From the NCBI GenBank assembly GCA_951799425.1, contig OX637393.1:41124878-41188877 (forward strand): a stretch of DNA of 64,000 nucleotides, written 5' to 3'. Shown here piece by piece: positions 59,177 through 64,000 of this stretch (positions are counted from its first letter, which is position 1; each line of letters starts with the position of its first letter). A program made the position numbers and the translations under genes. This stretch comes from Ilex aquifolium. Lineage: Eukaryota; Streptophyta; Magnoliopsida; Aquifoliales; Aquifoliaceae. The notes under the pieces were generated by a model that saw only the letters and a program-made list of their open reading frames with translations, was not told the DNA's origin and made no database searches.

Positions 59177-60353
59177 GGCTACGGATAATAAAAAGCATCA
59201 TACATTTTACACAATAACCAAAAGTTAGCAAATATTAATGATAACAATTATGCAATTTTATCAAAAGATCATGTCTATCATCCACATACAGATGCTGTAA
59301 CATAATTGTGAAGTAGCAATACCTTACAGATAGAAGAGTAAAGCCTCCCACCCACCCACAGGAAAACATTAAACAATGAAACGAGCTCCATTGGGATTAC
59401 ATAACATTGCATTCAATGAATCAGTAACGAACCCCTCCCATGAAAATTTGTAATTAGAACTGAAACCTAATTGAGGTGTCCAAAGATATTTTTTCCTTCA
59501 TTTCCCCTCCTTTTGTCTCCAGGCACCAATAGCACTTTACATGGAAATCAATTAGAAATGTTTCATTCTGAATGGAAACAAAAGGACAGTGGTAGGCATC
59601 TCCAAATCAGTATTTGCAAATACTTACTGCTCACATAAATTACAGTGAATTCCTCTACTTGCCTTTGTGACCCTATTTTGGGTAATAAATTCTTACTTCA
59701 GGTCCAATGCAATGGAGTACCATCGAAATTCAAAGGGACCCTAATTATGCTTCTCAAAGTTGAAGATAGCTGATCTAGTCTAATCCATGCAACACTCGGT
59801 TACCACTTAATTTTCTAGTGCCCCCTTGATTGCCAATTAGTTCTTATCAGGAACTCCAATTACTGTCAGGATCAAAGAAGTTATCCAGAGCAATTTGCCA
59901 TAATTTCTTCCGATTCAAATGCGATCTACATCTCAAAACTTTTCACGACCACCTAATGTGGTGGAAAATCCTCCTCTCAAATAACTACCCGATGTCAGCT
60001 TTAGCAAGATGCACTTCTAATTGCACATACAGAACACATTCTCTTACTTTTTAAGCACAGAAAACCAACCTAATTCTGCTTTAAAATAACACCAAGTACT
60101 TTCCATAAAAGCCACCAAACTGTACCAAGTTTCTCAGACAGACACGGAAATTACTCAAATAAATAGCCTCAACTAAGACATAGTTCTAAAAATACTGGTA
60201 ATAAGTAGTCAAACCCAGAAACCCTTAAACCCTAAAATCCAAACTTAAAACTTCAACAACAATCATACACAAATTTATGTATAAAGGCAGCGAAAAAGTA
60301 CGATTTATGTAGAAGCACATATCTCTGTGTGTGTGTGTTGAAATGAGAAATAC

Positions 60354-60470
60354 CTGATTGATTCAAGAGGGCTTGGGACTTGTTCAGAACTGTTTGCTGT
60401 GATGCCCTAATTTGAAGAATTCAGGAAGTGGCAATACTGGATGAGCAACACAAATCTGACCACTGATGGC
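60354..60470 (-). other. probable 5' untranslated exon of the bL36 gene
   Basis: A minus-strand donor AATCAG|GTATTT at 60354 pairs with the acceptor CCGTAG at 59179, two bases before the bL36 start codon, implying a 1.2-kb intron in the 5' UTR. The upstream edge of the exon is estimated. Confidence 0.5.
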
Positions 60471-60849
60471 AGAATATGGGCATTGAAATACTAGTTGGGC
60501 TGTAAGTCCGTATTCTTGGTCTTTTATCCCGGGCCTCTGACCTATCTATTTGGGCCATAAGCTATTCATATCTCTCTCTCTCTCCCTCTACTAAGGCTGT
60601 CACTGGATCATGTCATATCGTATTTTTAAGTCTTGTAAATTGTGGTGCGTCAAAATATACCAACTCATATTCAATGCATTTATAGTCATCTGTTTCATGT
60701 TTAGTAAGACTTATATCGACTGATTTACTATATGAATCAACTTGTTTTCGGCCTGACTTTTTTGGGCTAAACCCATACTCGTTAACTTTGGATGTGAATG
60801 GACAAAAAAAGTTTGGTTTGGGTCAGACTTTGGGTACACACAGGAGATG

Positions 60850-61566
60850 GAACCACAAAGATTGGTCTCACAGTGGTCATCTTCCCTGCTAGACTCTATT
60901 AAGGATATCCCTCGCTCCTTAGAGATCATGGGAAAAGTTTCAATGATCATCTAGACTATTTGGATGGCAAGGAATCAGAAAGTGTTCAATCAACAAGAGT
61001 CCAATGCCCTTGCCACAATCTTAAGGGTGGAGTGAGGTAAAGTCAATTGATAAGAGTCCACAGGAAAACCCCTTTGATTGTTTAAGCCAAAGGGAAAGTC
61101 AGTCCTCCCAGCTGCGACAAGGCTTCAAGTTGAGCTGCGATGGAGCTTTCAAGGATGAAATAGTTGTTGTAGGAGTAATACTGAGGGATATTAATACAAA
61201 GGTCCTAGATGGTATTGCCAAAAATATCCCTACGGTATCAATTTTATACTCAGAAGCTGCTGTAGTCAGACAAGTTTGCCTCTTGCACAGGCTTTACAAT
61301 TAAAGCATAATACTATTGAGAGTGACAATACCCCCCCCCCCCCCCCCCCTGCGGCGGGAAATCAGTGCCTTCGTTGAGGATATTAGGCACCTTGTTAGAC
61401 TTCTTAATCTAAGGTTTTTATACAAGCCAAGAGCCCTTAATAGGGCAGCTCATTGGATAGCATCATCTGTGATGTACAACTTTCTCTCGTTAAGTTGGGT
61501 CAGTTGTCTTTCACCCGAGCTTACGGTTTTGCTATTTTTTGATTGTAATCAATCTTTTCCTACTTA
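60850..61566 (+). pseudogene. LINE-derived fragment with RNase H-like domain
   Basis: The plus strand encodes the end of a non-LTR retroelement ORF2 type protein: IWMARNQKVFNQQ at about 60957, then LSCDGAFKDE and GVILRDINTK of the RNase H (RVT_3) fold near 61130-61200, SEAAVVRQVCLL, and after a poly-C run, ISAFVEDIRHL and NRAAHWIAS. Stops and frame changes interrupt it. Nineteen C at 61331-61349 replace the sequence after the conserved SDN aspartate. It is a dead 5'-truncated copy; no target duplications were found. Confidence 0.7.
61331..61349. repeat. 19-nt poly-C tract
   Basis: Unbroken C run inside the LINE fragment. Confidence 0.9.
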
Positions 61567-64000
61567 AATGAAATTACAAGTCTTTTATGATCCAAAAAAA
61601 TAAAAACTTTGTGCTAAATTTATGTCAAATTTACATGTCGTGTTAAATATTATTAGTCATACATAAGATAAGTTGTTTGTGTAGCTTCTTGTTTGGCATT
61701 AAATTTCAAAATTTTAAGTACGAATTAACCGAACCTAAGATAACAAAGCCTACAGAGAGTGAGAGCAGGAGTGGAATTTATTTTAAAAAAATATGAGATT
61801 ATTTTCAATAACATAGTTTGTACAACTAATTGTCATGACTCAAATTTATAGGTAGACGTAATCTAACTAATAACCTTTAAAACTCATGAGAATATAAGTA
61901 AAATACTATTAAATAAATTAAAACAAACATATCCAACGTCTTCTAACTAAAAACCTCCAAAACATAAATCAACCATTTAAGATTTACATCCCAAAAATAT
62001 TAAATAAAAATAAATCTTTCCTCTAACTAAATAATATTCAAAGAAATTGTTTCATCACTCAAAATTTGAACTAAAGACTAGCAATAAATCTCTATGCCTC
62101 GAAACTCGGATCAACCTCTAGATCCGCCTCAACCTCATAGTTCTCGTGCTCACCTAAGTCAGTATCAACCTCAATACTTGAATCTAAAAAATATAAGGAA
62201 GGGGTGAACAAAGCTAGTCCAGTAGAGTAACTTTCTCAAACCTAAACAAGTTTTAGGAATAAATAAAACAAGTAGGTCTCAATTTATAAAATAACATATA
62301 TAGTTTTTGACGTAAAACATGTGACATTTAATAACGGTCTCAAACTCTCGATACATGGAAGAAAAATTAATCATAGAATGTATCATTCAGTAAACAACAG
62401 TTTATAACTGGAATATCTCATGTACGCAGGTTGATTAACAAGAATTCAAACACCAAATATATCTACCCCCCAACACACACACACATAAATTCTCAAACCA
62501 ATCCCCGCAGGGGCACAACGTTTTATGAATCGCATATACTGACGTATCAATATTTAACAAAATCTTCTCATAAGTAATATACCAACAATCAATCTCGATC
62601 TACGTGAACAAATAGTGCAAATTCTTAAAACTTCGCAAAGAATCAAAGAACCCCATTACAAGTGATAGAGAACCTTCAAAACCTTCTAGGTAAGAAATTT
62701 ATCTAAGCACTCTGCGATATAAATTTAAGTTCATCATAACCACCCATGCAAGAGATAATATTAATATTTTTTAACAAAATTCAAGTGTAATACAAATCAT
62801 AGTTACACAATTCTCAAAATAGAGAAAACTTCAATAACACAAGAGATCACCAAGAAACATTGCTAATTTGACTGTATTCAACATCTAGGGTTTTTTGAAA
62901 AAAAAAATGTACATTCGAAAATAAATCATGTATTTTTCCAATGAACACTGATCATACTTTTGCAAGAAATTCAAAAGCGTTATAGATCTAGAGTATATAT
63001 ATGAAGTTGAATTAAAATTTACATATAGATAAGCTCTAGCCTCAATTAATAGGAAAAGGAAAGAAACCCTACATTTATTCTGCAAATAATTACTTCTAAG
63101 GCGCTTTGTGTGATTGCCTACGTTGATCCCTTCAAGGTTTAGCCCGATTTACTCTTCTTCTTCTCTCCAAGATTCTTTTAGAGTCCTTAGGGTTGAAAAA
63201 CATATAAAAAAAAAAAAACCTTGAACTGCGTCCCTAGGGTAATTTTATAGTGTTAAAAATAGAGAAATACTCAAAACTGACAGGGACCGACTTCAACGGA
63301 GCGTTCGAATGGTAATTTTGTGTCCGGGTGGTGCCAATTTTTTGATTTATTTTTTATATTTTACATCTGGACGGTTTTGACTTTTTATACAAAAATTCTA
63401 TCCAACCCAATTTTGACCTATTTAGAGGTTGTATCATGAAATTTTCATGAAATAAACTTTTGTACCTCTTGAAGTCTAAGGTAGTATTAATCAGATATCG
63501 AAGTAAAAATTTATGGCCAAAATGTATCAAATTCTTTCCTGCCTGAATTACATTTAAGCCTCGAAACACTTCCAAACTTCTAATATACCCCATATTAATT
63601 ATTCCAAGGTTTTTCGACTTTTCTGATTCAGTAGTAATATTATTTTGACTTAAAAACTTTTAAAACTTACCTAACTACTCTACTCAAGGTTAAACACCTC
63701 CGAAACTAAATTTTGATCCGAATATCAATACGAGCAAAACTCAAATTTCATGTTTATTCTTTCAACAACTATTCGAAGTTTCTACCATCATTTTGATTAT
63801 CTTAGAAGAACTCTTAAGATAATATCATTCATATTTTCTTATAGTACGTGGTCTTACACTAATATAAGACTTTGTTGAATTGAGTTTATACATCTAATAA
63901 AAAAAATTGTGTAAAAATTATAGCTTTTGACAGGATAGAATTACCACCAAAAAAACATTTAATATAGATAGGTGATTACGACCTTAACAATGGCTATGCA
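61567..64000. other. AT-rich terminal region, possibly retroelement LTR/leader
   Basis: No reading frame of note. The phrase GTCATGACTCAAATTTATAG near 61834, a GC-richer patch at 62095-62220 and a GCAGGGGCAC patch near 62505 resemble long chromovirus-type LTRs as I remember them. No paired LTR or PBS lies in the window, so this is a guess. Confidence 0.25.

Noticed and set aside
58921-59228. Overlapping frames in other phases around the bL36 exon
   Set aside because: Shadows of the bL36 coding exon, whose zinc ligands and core sequence fix the true frame.
1-64000. A novel defence, biosynthetic or other multi-gene system
   Set aside because: Only three unrelated host genes are present, separated by transposons; nothing suggests a functional cluster.

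Overview
The window is nuclear DNA from a flowering plant, almost certainly a eudicot. It is AT-rich and has plant-type spliced genes (GT-AG introns plus one GC-AG), plant LTR-retrotransposon clades (Athila-type Ty3/gypsy, Ty1/copia, a Tat-like gypsy PBS), hAT and Harbinger-type MITEs, and an EIN3-binding F-box gene. I cannot name the species. Only three host genes are supported, all on the minus strand; most of the rest is transposable elements and decayed intergenic sequence.

Layout. Positions 1-10748 hold an Athila-type gypsy element (minus), cut by the left window edge. Its visible LTR stretches are about 98.7% identical, yet its reading frames carry at least four lesions. It abuts a plus-strand copia element (10749-15645) that has a 3' LTR but no visible 5' LTR, so the Athila element most likely inserted into the copia leader. 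The copia element in turn ends inside the gag region of an older minus-strand Tat-like gypsy element (15646 to about 17956). That element's LTR contains a hAT-type MITE, and a second hAT-like element carrying its own nested MITE lies just beside it.

From 20340 to about 24240 lies a complete EBF1/EBF2-type gene with two coding exons. It encodes the F-box/LRR subunit that targets EIN3/EIL ethylene-response factors, and it has a consensus EIN3-binding site upstream. A long gene-poor stretch follows, with simple repeats and a possible Helitron-like element.

Positions 33844-41167 hold an old copia element. Its 5' LTR was split by a Harbinger-type MITE (TTA duplication) and a hAT-type MITE (8-bp duplication), and a mosaic of inverted LTR fragments occupies the place where gag should be. 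Positions 43114-49092 hold a gypsy element with near-intact LTRs and a decayed gag. In place of pol it has GC-rich tandem repeats, so it looks non-autonomous.

Positions 50160-53900 hold a five-exon gene for a DUF4050 (Gag1-like clamp) protein, 50265-53659 being the coding span. After another copy of the hAT-type MITE (55791-56341), positions 58143 to about 60470 hold a gene for a bacterial-type ribosomal protein bL36, probably organellar. A LINE-derived RNase H fragment (about 60850-61566) and an AT-rich, possibly LTR-derived tail finish the window.

I found no clearly new biological system. The most informative signals are the depth of transposon nesting, the stop-codon spectrum of the dead elements (TAG and TGA only in one of them, as expected from methyl-cytosine deamination), the pol-less repeat-filled gypsy element, the palindrome arrays in the Athila element, and regulatory and splicing details of the host genes.
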